Shown: piece by piece, positions 21,313-34,528 of the stretch
Layout of the letters: every line of letters starts with the position of its first letter
Numbering within the stretch: position 1 is the stretch's first letter
From: Blastococcus sp. TF02A-30
Lineage (GTDB): Bacteria; Actinomycetota; Actinomycetes; Mycobacteriales; Geodermatophilaceae
Assembly (NCBI RefSeq): GCF_003319185.1
Contig: NZ_QOHJ01000002.1
Coordinates: 494,507-558,506, forward strand
Length of the DNA stretch: 64,000 nucleotides
Direction of reading: 5' to 3'
The notes under the pieces: generated by a model
Databases searched by the model: none
What the model saw: only the letters and a program-made list of their open reading frames with translations
What the model was told of the DNA's origin: nothing
Program-made: the position numbers and the translations under genes

Positions 21313-22515
21313 ATGGCTCATTACCGGCAGGTGGGGGAGGTGCCGCGGAAGCGGCACACGCAGTTCCGGCGCCCGGACGGGCGGTTGTACTCCGAGGAGC
21401 TGATGGGGGAGGAGGGTTTCTCCTCCGACAGCTCGTTGCTCTACCACCGCGGCGTCCCGTCGTCGCTGGTCGACGCCCGGCCGTGGGAGCTGCCCGACCA
21501 GGCGACGACGCCGAACAGCCCGCTGCTGCCCCGGCACCTGAGGCTGCACGACCTGTTCCCCGGCGAGGAGCACAAGGCGGTCGACCCGGTGACCGGCCGG
21601 TGGCTCGTGCTCGGCAACGCCGACGTCCGCATCTCCTACGCCGTGTCGAGCCTGCCCAGCCCGCTGTGCCGCAACGCGACCGGTGACGAGTGCGTCTTCG
21701 TCGAGCGCGGGACGGCGACGGTGGAGACCGTGTTCGGCGCGCTGGACGTCGGGCCGGGTGACTACGTCGTCCTCCCGCGGGCGACGACGCACCGCTGGCT
21801 GCCGACCGGCGACGAGCCGCTGCGCACCTACGCGATCGAGGCGAACAGCCACATCGCCCCGCCCAAGCGCTACCTCTCCCGGTACGGCCAGTTCCTGGAG
21901 CACGCGCCGTACTGCGAGCGGGACCTGCGCACCCCGGCCGAGCCGCTGCTGGCCGAGGGCACCGACGTCGAGGTCTACGTGAAGCACCGCGGCGACGGGC
22001 CGGGCGGGCTGGCCGGCACCGTGCACGTGGTGCCGGAGCACCCGTTCGACGTCGTCGGCTGGGACGGCTGCCTCTACCCCTACGTGTTCAACGTGGCCGA
22101 CTTCGAGCCGATCACCGGGCGGGTGCACCAGCCGCCGCCGGTGCACCAGGTGTTCGAGGGGCAGAACTTCGTCATCTGCAACTTCGTGCCGCGCAAGGTC
22201 GACTACCACCCGCTCGCGGTGCCGGTGCCGTACTACCACTCGAACGTCGACTCCGACGAGATCATGTTCTACGTGGACGGCGACTACGAGGCGCGCAAGG
22301 GCTCCGGCATCGGCAAGGGCTCGATCACCGTGCACCCGGGCGGGCACTCGCACGGACCGCAGCCGGCCGCGGTGGAGGCCTCGCTGGGCGCGGAGCGCTT
22401 CGACGAGCTGGCGGTCATGGTCGACACCTTCCGGCCGCTGGCCCTCGGCGAGGGCGGGCGGGCGGTGGACGACGGCCGGTACGCCTGGTCCTGGTCGGGC
22501 CGCGGGCCCGCGTGA
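21313..22515 (+). CDS. hmgA: Homogentisate 1,2-dioxygenase
   Basis: Opens the homogentisate ring to maleylacetoacetate using Fe(II). 400 residues, bicupin-like. Family features include AHYRQVGEVPRKRHTQFR at the N-terminus, YYHSNVDSDEIMFYVDGDYE and the C-terminal cupin GSITVHPGGHSHGPQP with His ligands. Somewhat shorter than proteobacterial and eukaryotic forms (about 430-445), which is usual in actinobacteria. It overlaps fahA by 4 nt. Confidence 0.95.
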   Translation: MAHYRQVGEVPRKRHTQFRRPDGRLYSEELMGEEGFSSDSSLLYHRGVPSSLVDARPWELPDQATTPNSPLLPRHLRLHDLFPGEEHKAVDPVTGRWLVLGNADVRISYAVSSLPSPLCRNATGDECVFVERGTATVETVFGALDVGPGDYVVLPRATTHRWLPTGDEPLRTYAIEANSHIAPPKRYLSRYGQFLEHAPYCERDLRTPAEPLLAEGTDVEVYVKHRGDGPGGLAGTVHVVPEHPFDVVGWDGCLYPYVFNVADFEPITGRVHQPPPVHQVFEGQNFVICNFVPRKVDYHPLAVPVPYYHSNVDSDEIMFYVDGDYEARKGSGIGKGSITVHPGGHSHGPQPAAVEASLGAERFDELAVMVDTFRPLALGEGGRAVDDGRYAWSWSGRGPA

Positions 22516-23699
22516 CCTGGGTCGAGCTGCCGGAGGGCACCGGCTTCGGGATCGACAACCTGCCGCTGGGCGTCTTCCTGGCTCGCGGCCGGGTCGGCTT
22601 CCGGCACGGCGTGCGCATCGGGGACCTCGTGCTCGACCTCTTCGAGACGACCGGCGAGCGGGTGCACCAGACGGGCGCCCTCGACTCGTTCTTGATCGCG
22701 GGGCCGGGTGCCTGGCGCGACCGGCGCGAGCAGGTCACCGAGTGGCTCACCGAGGAACGGCACCGCGCCCGGGTCGAGCCGCACCTGATCCCGGTGGACG
22801 ACGTCCAGCTCCACCGGCCCATCGGCGTCCCGAACTACGTCGACTTCTACAGCTCCCGGCAGCACGCCGAGAACGTCGGCCGGCTGTTCCGGCCGGGCAC
22901 CGATCCGCTGCCGCCGAACTGGCTGCACCTGCCGATCGGCTACCACGGGCGGCCGGGCACCGTGGACGTCTCGGGGACGCCGGTGGTCCGGCCCTGCGGT
23001 CAGCTCGGGGCGCCGGACGACGGCGGGCTGCCGCCGTTCGGCCCGACGCGCAAGCTCGACTTCGAGGCCGAGGTGGGCTTCGTGGTCGGCGCCCCGGGGG
23101 AGCGGTTGACCGTCGCGGACTTCCCCGAGCACGTGTTCGGCGTGTGCCTGGTCAACGACTGGTCGGCCCGCGACCTGCAGGCGTGGGAGTACGTGCCGCT
23201 CGGCCCGATGCTCGGGAAGTCGTTCCTCACCTCGATGTCGCCGTGGGTCGTGCCGCTGGCCGCGCTGGAGGCCGCCCGGGTGGCGCCGCCTGAGCGGGAG
23301 ACCGAGCTGCTGCCCTACCTGCGCGACGACGGCGACCCGTGGGGCCTGGACCTCGCGCTGGAGGTGCGGCTCAACGGGGAGGTCATCAGCCGGCCGCCGT
23401 TCCGCGGCACGTACTGGACGGCGGCCCAGCAACTGGCGCACCTCACCGTGAACGGCGCCCCGGCGCTGGCCGGCGAGCTCTTCGCGTCCGGCACGGTCAG
23501 CGGTGCCACCCGCGCAGAGTGGGGCTCGCTGCTGGAGCTGAGCGCGAACGGGGCGGAGCCGCTCCGGCTCGGCGACGGCTCGACCCGCACGTTCCTCGAG
23601 GACGGCGACACGGTGACGATCAGCGCCACGGCCCCCGGCGTGAACGGCGGGCGGATCTCGTTGGGGGAGGTCACCGGCACGGTCCAGCCGGCGCGCTGA
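22512..23699 (+). CDS. fahA: Fumarylacetoacetase
   Basis: Final step of tyrosine catabolism: splits fumarylacetoacetate to fumarate and acetoacetate. 395 residues with an SH3-like N-terminal part and the FAH beta-roll (YVDFYSSRQHAENVG, KLDFEAEVGFVVG with metal-binding Glu, NDWSARDLQAWEY with metal-binding Asp, LGKSFLTSMSPWVVPL). GTG start overlaps hmgA. No maleylacetoacetate isomerase gene is present between hmgA and fahA. It ends directly against the convergent cbiX-like gene. Confidence 0.95.
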   Translation: MTWVELPEGTGFGIDNLPLGVFLARGRVGFRHGVRIGDLVLDLFETTGERVHQTGALDSFLIAGPGAWRDRREQVTEWLTEERHRARVEPHLIPVDDVQLHRPIGVPNYVDFYSSRQHAENVGRLFRPGTDPLPPNWLHLPIGYHGRPGTVDVSGTPVVRPCGQLGAPDDGGLPPFGPTRKLDFEAEVGFVVGAPGERLTVADFPEHVFGVCLVNDWSARDLQAWEYVPLGPMLGKSFLTSMSPWVVPLAALEAARVAPPERETELLPYLRDDGDPWGLDLALEVRLNGEVISRPPFRGTYWTAAQQLAHLTVNGAPALAGELFASGTVSGATRAEWGSLLELSANGAEPLRLGDGSTRTFLEDGDTVTISATAPGVNGGRISLGEVTGTVQPAR

Positions 23700-24398
23700 T
23701 CAGCCGACGGCGGCGTCGTAGCGGTCGAGCAGGACGGCGGCGATCCGCTCGTCGGGGAGCAGGGGAGCGGTGACCACGTCGGCGCCCGCGCCGGCCAGCT
23801 TGTCGTGGAAGTGCCCCGGCGCCAGCAGGTAGGAGGCGACGACCACCCGCGCGGCTCCGGCGGCGCGCGCGGCCGCCACCGCGTCGGGCACGGCCGGCTT
23901 CGCGGCGGACCCGTAGCCCGTGGTCACCGGCCCGGCCCAGTCGCGGTGCAGCAGGGCGGCGGTGTCCTCGACGTCGCGCACCGAGCGCGGGTCGCTGGAC
24001 CCGGCGGCGGCGAGCACGACCGCCGTGCGCCGGTCGTCGGGGTCGGCGCCGGCCTCCACCAACCGGTCGCGCAGCACGGCGGCCAGCCGGGGGTCCGGGC
24101 CGAGGGGGCGGGCCGCCACCGTGCCCGGCGCGGCCGCGACGGCCTGCGCGATGTCGACGTGCACGTGGTACCCGCCGGACAGCAGCAGCGGGACGACGAC
24201 GGCCGGGCGGCCGGACGCCGAGAGCTCGGCGACCACGTCGACCACGGTCGGCGGCTGCACGTCCACGAACGCCGCCGTCGTCACCAGGCCCGGGCGCAGG
24301 GAGCGGGCGGCCAGCGCCAGCTCGGCGATCAGCCGCCGGCCGGTGGGGTTGCGGGTGCCGTGCGCGCAGGCGACCAGCACCGGTGAGTGTGCGCTCAT
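23700..24398 (-). CDS. Sirohydrochlorin chelatase (CbiX/SirB-like)
   Basis: 232 residues in two tandem CbiX-like halves, the first starting PVLVACAHGTRNPTGR with the metal-coordinating His of the family and SGGYHVHVDI; the second half has VLAAAGSSDP and LAPGHFHDKL. The enzyme class inserts iron or cobalt into sirohydrochlorin for siroheme or cobalamin. Which metal is used here cannot be decided. It may form a unit with the SDR-acn genes upstream on the same strand (61-nt gap). Confidence 0.88.
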   Translation of the reverse strand: MSAHSPVLVACAHGTRNPTGRRLIAELALAARSLRPGLVTTAAFVDVQPPTVVDVVAELSASGRPAVVVPLLLSGGYHVHVDIAQAVAAAPGTVAARPLGPDPRLAAVLRDRLVEAGADPDDRRTAVVLAAAGSSDPRSVRDVEDTAALLHRDWAGPVTTGYGSAAKPAVPDAVAAARAAGAARVVVASYLLAPGHFHDKLAGAGADVVTAPLLPDERIAAVLLDRYDAAVG

Positions 24399-24459
24399 CG
24401 GGGCAGCCGGACCCGGGTAGCCCCGGACAGCGCACAGTGGCGTGGGGCGATGGGTGCCG

Positions 24460-25214
24460 TCATGGAGAGCGCAGCCGGCCGCCGTCGACGGCGACCACGG
24501 TGCCGGTCACGTAGGAGGCAGCGGGGGAGAGCAGGAACGCGGCCACCCGGCCGAACTCCTCGGGCTCCCCGACCCGGCCGAGCGGGATGGCCGCCTCGGT
24601 GCGGGCGCGGGCGGCTGCCGGATCACCCGAGGCAGCCTCGATCTCCGCGATCCGGTCGGTGGCGATGGTCCCCGGCATCAGCCCGACCACGCGGATCCCG
24701 CGCGGGGCCAGCTCGTCGGCCAGCCCCTTCGCCGTCATCGCCAGGCCCGGGCGCAGGCCGTTCGAGATCGCCAGCCCGTCCAGCGGCTGCCGCACGGACG
24801 TGGACAGCACGAAGCCGATGCAGGCGCCCTCGGACAGGTGCGGCACCAGGGCCTTCACCAGCCGCAGCGGGCCGAGCAGCACGCTGTCCACCCCGTCCCG
24901 CCACGCGTCCTCGGGGGTGTCCAGGACGGTGCCGGGAGCAGGCCCGCCGACGGAGACCAGCGCGCCGTCGAGCCGCGGCAGCCGCTCCAGGGCGGCGGCC
25001 ACCAGCGCGTCCGCGGCGTCGGGGGAAGCGAGGTCGGCCGGAACGCCGGACGCCGCCGTCCCCAGGGAGGAGACGGCGGCGTCCACGGAATCGGCGGAGC
25101 GGGAGCTGAGCAGCACCCGCGCGCCGTCGTCGACCAGGGCGCGGGCGGTCGCGAATCCCAGTCCCCGGCTCGCGCCGGTGAGCAGGTAGCCGCGACCGCC
25201 CAGACCCAGATCCA

Positions 25215-25215
<1 letters not shown>
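24460..25215 (-). CDS. Atypical short-chain dehydrogenase/reductase family protein
   Basis: 251 residues with a Rossmann fold: LLTGASRGLGFATARAL is the nucleotide-binding turn, SVGGPAPG replaces the usual NNAG, and the C-terminal VTGTVVAVDGG is typical SDR. The catalytic YxxxK is not present: the equivalent stretch reads LAISNGLRPGLAMTAKGLA. It belongs to the BKR-like SDR group without a full catalytic tetrad, so ordinary reductase activity is doubtful. Its ATG shares a base with the aconitase stop, showing coupling. Confidence 0.82.
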
Positions 25216-28067
<2,852 letters not shown>

Positions 28068-28201
28068 TGCTCTGCGCCTACCCCTCGTGGTTCATACCGC
28101 TTCGTTGACCACCCCCGATCATCCCAGCCCGCGGCGGGGAAGACCGAGTCAGGCGACCCTTTCCTCACCCCGTGACCTGCATCACCTGCGGTGAAACGTC
28201 C

Positions 28202-28207
28202 TACGGT
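28202..28207 (+). promoter_or_regulatory. Candidate -10 of the sirtuin gene (leaderless)
   Basis: TACGGT followed by 6 nt and the GTG at 28214. It helps choose this start over an in-frame upstream GTG at 28172. Confidence 0.45.
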
Positions 28208-28213
28208 GGTCGG

Positions 28214-28972
28214 GTGACCGGCGTCGTCCCCGATCCGCTGCCCGGCTGGCTGACCGAGGCGCGGCGGATCACCGTCCTCACCGGCGCCGGCATCTCCACC
28301 GACAGCGGCATCCCCGACTACCGCGGCCCGCAGGGGGTGTGGACCCGGGACCCGGACGCCGAGAAGCTCGTGACGCTGTCCTACTACGTCGCCGACCCCG
28401 AGATCCGCCGCCGTGCGTGGCTGATGCGCCGCGACCTGGGCGACCTGCAGCCACGGCCGAACCGCGGGCACGCGGCGCTGGTCGAGCTGGAGCGGCAGGG
28501 GCGGCTGCGCGCGCTGGTCACGCAGAACGTCGACGGGCTGCACCAGGCGGCCGGCTCCTCGCCGGACCTGGTGCACGAGGTCCACGGCACGGTGCACGAG
28601 GTCGAGTGCCTGGGCTGCGGCGACCGGACGTCGATGACCGAGGCGCTGGAGCGGGTGGCGGCCGGGGAGCCCGACCCGGCCTGCCGGAGGTGTGGCGGCA
28701 TCCTCAAGTCGGCGACGATCAGCTTCGGGCAGGTGCTCGACGAGCAGGTGATCGCGGCGGCCGCGGCGGCGGCGCGCGACTGCGACGTGCTGCTCGCCGT
28801 CGGCACCTCGCTGCAGGTGTGGCCGGTGGCGGGGCTGGTGGAGACCGCCGTCCTGTCCGGCGCCAAGGCCGTGATCGTCAACGCCGAGCCGACGCCCTTC
28901 GACGACTACGCCTCGCTGCTGGTCTCCGAGCCGATCGGCGACGCGCTGCCCCGGCTGGTGCGCGCCGGCTGA
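28214..28972 (+). CDS. NAD-dependent protein deacylase, Sir2 family
   Basis: 252 residues. NAD-binding motifs are VLTGAGISTDSGIPDYRG and VTQNVDGLHQAAG; the catalytic His is in VHEVHGTVHEV; the zinc ribbon uses CLGCG and CRRCGG. The Ala/Tyr/Arg pocket of sirtuin desuccinylases is not evident, so deacetylase activity is more likely. The 3' neighbour is an acyl-CoA synthetase, a class that sirtuins often regulate by deacetylation, so a functional link is conceivable but unproven. Confidence 0.92.
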   Translation: MTGVVPDPLPGWLTEARRITVLTGAGISTDSGIPDYRGPQGVWTRDPDAEKLVTLSYYVADPEIRRRAWLMRRDLGDLQPRPNRGHAALVELERQGRLRALVTQNVDGLHQAAGSSPDLVHEVHGTVHEVECLGCGDRTSMTEALERVAAGEPDPACRRCGGILKSATISFGQVLDEQVIAAAAAAARDCDVLLAVGTSLQVWPVAGLVETAVLSGAKAVIVNAEPTPFDDYASLLVSEPIGDALPRLVRAG

Positions 28973-29053
28973 CGCCGCGCACGGGGGCTGCCCCGGGCCC
29001 CTCCGCCGGATAGCGTGACCGGCGACACCGTCGTCAGCACCCGGGAGCCCGGC

Positions 29054-30589
<1,536 letters not shown>

Positions 30590-30727
30590 AACCGCCCCGT
30601 TCACCCGGCCGTGTCGTCCCACCCTTCGGGGTGAGACGCGCTCAACGTCGCTGCTCAGCGCACCGATCACCAGCACGGAAGGCACCCCGTCCGGGATGCC
30701 GGATGACGACGCTGGAAGAGGTCGATC

Positions 30728-32011
30728 GTGGACAGCGGTATCCGGAGCAGCTCCGCGGGGCCCTCCCGGGCCCGCACGTCGGCGCTGCGGGTCGCCGGGA
30801 CGGCGCTCGCCGCCCTCGTCCTGGTCGGGCTCACCCCTGCCGTCGCCGACGCGGCGCCCCGCCGCCCCAGCGACAGCCAGATCGCCTCGGCCCGCGCGCA
30901 GGCCGACGCCGTCGCCGCCCGGATCGGCGCGCTGAACGAGCAGCTGGCCTCGGCGCAGCAGGACGTCGACGCGGCGCACGCTTCCGCCGTGCTCGCGCTG
31001 GACGAGTTCCAGGCCACCGAGGCCGCCGCCGAGGCGGCCCGGGGGCACGCCGAGCAGGCCGCCGCCGCGGCCGCCCAGGCGACCGCCGACCTGGGCGTCG
31101 CTCGCGACGACGTCGTCTCCTTCGCCCGCCGGACCTTCATGGAGGGCAGCGCCTACCCCGGCGCGACCGCGCTCCTGACCGCCGGCGATCCGGGCCAGCT
31201 CATCGAGCGGGCCGCCCTGCTCGAAGCCGCCGGCTCGCACCGCAGCGACGTCCTCGTGCAGGTCACCGTGCTGCAGGAGCAGGCCACCGCAGCCGAGGCT
31301 GTGGCCCGCACCGCGTCCGCGGAGGCCGAGCAGCTGCAGCAGCAGGCCGCCGCGCAGCTGGCGGTCGCGCAGAGCGCCGAGGTCTCCGCCCGCGCCCAGG
31401 CCGCCGAGCTGAGCACCCGGCAGGCCGCCGCGCAGACCGAGCTCGCGGCTGCGCAGCAGCAGCTCACCGCGCTGGTCGGTCAGCGGGAGGCTGCCGAGCG
31501 CGCCGCCGCCGTCACGCCGGTCCCCACGCCCGCGCCGACCGCCCCGCCGGCGGTCGCCAACCCGCCCGCCGGGAACCCGTCGAACGCGGGCGCCGGCTCG
31601 TCGTCCGCCGTCGAGGCCGCCATCGCCGCCGCGATGCGCTACCGCGGCGCGCCCTACGCCTGGGGCGGTGGCGGCACCCGCGGCCCCGGGCCCGGCCAGG
31701 ACCCCGACGAGGGGGTCATCGGCTTCGACTGCAGCGGGCTGACCCAGTACGCCTACGCGCAGGCCGGCATCTCCATCGCGCGGAACAGCCGCGCGCAGTA
31801 CGCGTCGCTGCCGAAGGTGTCGAGCAACGATCTCCAGCGCGGTGACCTGGTCTTCTGGGGCACCGACCCGCGCAACCCGGACGCCATCACCCACGTGGCC
31901 ATCTACCTGGGCGGCAACCAGGTCATCCAAGCGCCGCAGAGCGGCGACGTCGTCAAGGTCTCGCCGATGTGGTGGGGCGGCTACACGGGGGCCGTGCGTC
32001 CCAGCGCGTGA
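30728..32011 (+). CDS. Secreted NlpC/P60 peptidoglycan endopeptidase with coiled-coil N-terminus
   Basis: 427 residues: signal peptide to about residue 45 (ALRVAGTALAALVLVGLTPAVADAA), a long Ala/Gln/Glu coiled coil at about 50-255, a Pro/Ala linker (VPTPAPTAPPAVANPPAG), and an NlpC/P60 domain from about 295. The catalytic Cys is in GFDCSGLTQYAYAQ, the His in ITHVAIYLG. It is RipA-like, cleaving peptide stems in the wall; the coiled coil is probably an inhibitory or targeting region. It sits before moxR as ripA/ripB do in M. tuberculosis. Its coiled coil is paralogous to that of the Rpf-like protein at 62871. Confidence 0.92.
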   Translation: MDSGIRSSSAGPSRARTSALRVAGTALAALVLVGLTPAVADAAPRRPSDSQIASARAQADAVAARIGALNEQLASAQQDVDAAHASAVLALDEFQATEAAAEAARGHAEQAAAAAAQATADLGVARDDVVSFARRTFMEGSAYPGATALLTAGDPGQLIERAALLEAAGSHRSDVLVQVTVLQEQATAAEAVARTASAEAEQLQQQAAAQLAVAQSAEVSARAQAAELSTRQAAAQTELAAAQQQLTALVGQREAAERAAAVTPVPTPAPTAPPAVANPPAGNPSNAGAGSSSAVEAAIAAAMRYRGAPYAWGGGGTRGPGPGQDPDEGVIGFDCSGLTQYAYAQAGISIARNSRAQYASLPKVSSNDLQRGDLVFWGTDPRNPDAITHVAIYLGGNQVIQAPQSGDVVKVSPMWWGGYTGAVRPSA

Positions 32012-32030
32012 CGGCTCCCGGCGTGTAGAG

Positions 32031-32064
32031 GCGTCGGGCAGCCACGGGGGGAGCTGCCCGACGC
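32031..32064 (+). terminator. Strong hairpin after the NlpC/P60 gene
   Basis: A perfect 12-bp stem GCGTCGGGCAGC/GCTGCCCGACGC with a 10-nt loop, 19 nt after the stop. No T-tract follows, as is common in actinobacterial terminators. Confidence 0.75.
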
Positions 32065-32252
32065 ATCGCCGAGGCTAGCAGCCGACGGCGTCCGGGGGCA
32101 GGGTTCGTGCACCGGCGCGGAACCAGTTCTCGGCGGCTCCCACCTGCCGTCCAGCAACGTGTAGGACACTGGCTCCCGGGGGACGGTCGAGCCGTCCCGT
32201 CGACGCGCCCTCCCACCCGGGAGCGCGGACCGGCACGACCAGTGGGAGCCCC

Positions 32253-33494
32253 GTGAGCAGCGCTGCCAGCACGCCGACCCAGAGCTCGACGACGGGAGCC
32301 GGCGCCCCGGTGCCGCCGTCCGCCGACGCCGCCCGGCTGGAACGGGTGCTGTTCGAGATCAAGCGGGTGATCGTCGGCCAGGACCGGCTCGTCGAGCGGA
32401 TGCTCGTGGCGCTGCTGGCCCGCGGCCACGTGCTGCTCGAGGGCGTGCCCGGCGTCGCCAAGACCCTCGCCGTCGAGACCCTCGCGACCGTGGTCGGCGG
32501 CTCGTTCGCCCGCCTGCAGTTCACCCCCGACCTGGTGCCGGCCGACATCATCGGCACGCGCATCTACAAGGCCGGGCAGGACGCCTTCGACACCGAGCTC
32601 GGCCCGGTGTTCGCCAACTTCGTGCTCACCGACGAGATCAACCGCGCGCCGGCCAAGGTGCAGTCGGCGCTGCTGGAGGTCATGGCCGAGCGGCAGGTGT
32701 CCATCGGCGGCGTCACGCACCAGCTGCCCAACCCGTTCCTCGTGCTGGCCACGCAGAACCCGATCGAGTCCGAGGGCGTCTACCCGCTGCCCGAGGCGCA
32801 GCGCGACCGCTTCCTCATGAAGGTGCTCGTCGACTACCCGAACCCCGACGAGGAGCGCGAGATCATCTACCGGATGGGCTCCGAGCCCCCGGTGGCCTCG
32901 ACCGTGCTCGGCCCCGACGAGCTGCGCCGGCTGCAGCACACCGCGTCGCACGTCTTCGTGCACCACGCGCTGGTCGACTACGTCGTCCGCCTCGTCGTCG
33001 CCACCCGCTCGCCGCGGGAGCACGGCATGGAGGACGTCGCCACGTGGGTGTCCTACGGCGCCAGCCCGCGCGCCTCGCTCGGGCTCATCGCCGCCGCCCG
33101 CGCGCTGGCGCTGGTCCGCGGCCGCGACTACGTGCTGCCGCAGGACGTCCTCGACATCACCGCCGACGTGCTGCGCCACCGCCTGGTGCTGTCCTACGAC
33201 GCGCTGGCCGACGGCGTGCCGGCCGACCACATCGTCAAGCGGATCGTGCAGACGGTGCCCCTCCCGCAGGTGGCGCCGCGGCAGAACGCCGGCGGCTTCG
33301 GCCCCGGCGCGCCGGGCGGCCCGAGCGTGCCGCAGTACGGCCCGCCGCAGGGCGCTCCGCAGCAGCACCCCGGCCAGCAGGTGCAGGGCCAGCAGCCGGC
33401 GCCCGGTAACGGCCAGCCCGCTCCGGGGCAGCCCGCGAACCCGTACGCCGGGCCCGGTTCGAACGGCCACGGGCCGGGAACCTCCCCGGCGTGA
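32253..33494 (+). CDS. moxR: MoxR-family AAA+ ATPase
   Basis: 413 residues. An AAA+ core at about 30-340: Walker A GVPGVAKTL, Walker B FVLTDEINRAPAKVQ, sensor 1 LATQNPIESEG, and the C-terminal lid with LVVATRSPREHG. MoxR proteins act as chaperones with VWA partners, which follow here as the DUF58 and VWA genes in an overlapping operon. The last 75 residues are a Gln/Gly/Pro-rich low-complexity tail (QQHPGQQVQGQQPAPGNGQ) unusual for MoxR. GTG start after the Ser/Thr-rich N-terminus; about 190 nt of upstream DNA carries no gene. Confidence 0.94.
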   Translation: MSSAASTPTQSSTTGAGAPVPPSADAARLERVLFEIKRVIVGQDRLVERMLVALLARGHVLLEGVPGVAKTLAVETLATVVGGSFARLQFTPDLVPADIIGTRIYKAGQDAFDTELGPVFANFVLTDEINRAPAKVQSALLEVMAERQVSIGGVTHQLPNPFLVLATQNPIESEGVYPLPEAQRDRFLMKVLVDYPNPDEEREIIYRMGSEPPVASTVLGPDELRRLQHTASHVFVHHALVDYVVRLVVATRSPREHGMEDVATWVSYGASPRASLGLIAAARALALVRGRDYVLPQDVLDITADVLRHRLVLSYDALADGVPADHIVKRIVQTVPLPQVAPRQNAGGFGPGAPGGPSVPQYGPPQGAPQQHPGQQVQGQQPAPGNGQPAPGQPANPYAGPGSNGHGPGTSPA

Positions 33495-34528
33495 TCCGCC
33501 GCCGTCGCGGCACCGCGGACGAGGCCGCGTCGCCGGGACCCGCCCACCCCGGTCTCCTGCTGCACGCCGCCACGCCGGGGTCGGGCGCGGCCGGCGAGGG
33601 CACCGCGGACGGCGCGCCGCCGCGGTTCACCGACGGCCCGGCCGACGTGCTGCTGCGCCGGCTGGAGCTGACCGTGCGCCGCCGGCTCGACGGGCTGCTG
33701 CAGGGCGACCACCTCGGCCTGGTCCCCGGCTCGGGGTCGGAGGCCGGCGACTCGCGGACCTACCACCCGGGCGACGACGTCCGGCGGATGGACTGGCCGG
33801 TGACCGCGCGCACCCAGGTGCCGCACGTCCGCGAGACGATCGCCGACCGGGAGCTGGAGACCTGGGCGGTGGTCGACCTGTCGGCCAGCCTGGACTTCGG
33901 CACCGCCAACTGCCAGAAGCGCGACCTGGCGATCGCCGGGCTCGCCGCCGTCGGCCACCTCACCGTGCACGGCGGCAACCGGCTCGGCGCCGTCGTCACC
34001 ACGGGGGAGCGGGTCGACCGCTACCCGGCCATGCCCGGGCGGCTGGCCGCCGAGCGGCTGCTGCGCTCGGTCGTGGCCACCCCGCGCGCGGCGGGCGGGC
34101 GCCGGGGTGACCTTGCCGCCGCGCTGGACGCCCTGAGCCGGCCGCCGCGCCGCCGTGGTCTGGTCGTGGTCGTCTCCGACTTCCTCGGCGACGACGACTG
34201 GGAGCGGCCGCTGCGCGGCCTGGGCACCCGCCACGAGCTGCTGGCCATCGAGGTCGTCGACCCGCGGGAGCTGGAGCTGCCCGACGTCGGGCTGCTCACC
34301 GTCGTCGACCCGGAGACCGGGCAGACGCTGGAGGTGCCGACCGGCAACGCGGAGTTCCGCGCACGGTTCGCCGAGGGCGCCACGGCGCAGCGGGCGCGGA
34401 TCGCCGCCGCCCTGCGCCGCGCCGGCGCCGGGCACCTGCAGCTGCGCACCGACCGGGACTGGCTGATGGACGTCGTCCGATTCGTCGCCGAGCGCCGCCG
34501 CGCCGGCAGTGGAGGTGCGTCGCGATGA
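33491..34528 (+). CDS. DUF58 domain protein, MoxR partner
   Basis: 345 residues with the DUF58 signature GSEAGDSRTYHPGDDVRRMDWPVTAR and a VWA-like fold with DLSASLDFG in the MIDAS position. The N-terminal 50 residues are Gly/Ala-rich. It is soluble here, without obvious membrane helices. GTG start overlaps moxR by 4 nt, and the stop overlaps the VWA gene by 4 nt, so the three products are translated together. Likely a substrate or adaptor of the MoxR ATPase. Confidence 0.9.
   Translation: MIRRRRGTADEAASPGPAHPGLLLHAATPGSGAAGEGTADGAPPRFTDGPADVLLRRLELTVRRRLDGLLQGDHLGLVPGSGSEAGDSRTYHPGDDVRRMDWPVTARTQVPHVRETIADRELETWAVVDLSASLDFGTANCQKRDLAIAGLAAVGHLTVHGGNRLGAVVTTGERVDRYPAMPGRLAAERLLRSVVATPRAAGGRRGDLAAALDALSRPPRRRGLVVVVSDFLGDDDWERPLRGLGTRHELLAIEVVDPRELELPDVGLLTVVDPETGQTLEVPTGNAEFRARFAEGATAQRARIAAALRRAGAGHLQLRTDRDWLMDVVRFVAERRRAGSGGASR

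Noticed and set aside
29015..29017. GTG as start of the acyl-CoA synthetase
   Set aside because: It overlaps the -10-like TAGCGT, has no ribosome site, and ATG 29054 has GGGAG at a good distance.
30590..30727. Possible c-di-AMP (ydaO) riboswitch before the NlpC/P60 gene
   Set aside because: Genes of this class often have one, but I could not find the conserved motifs here or before the Rpf gene at 62871; only a small CACCC-TTC-GGGGTG hairpin is visible.
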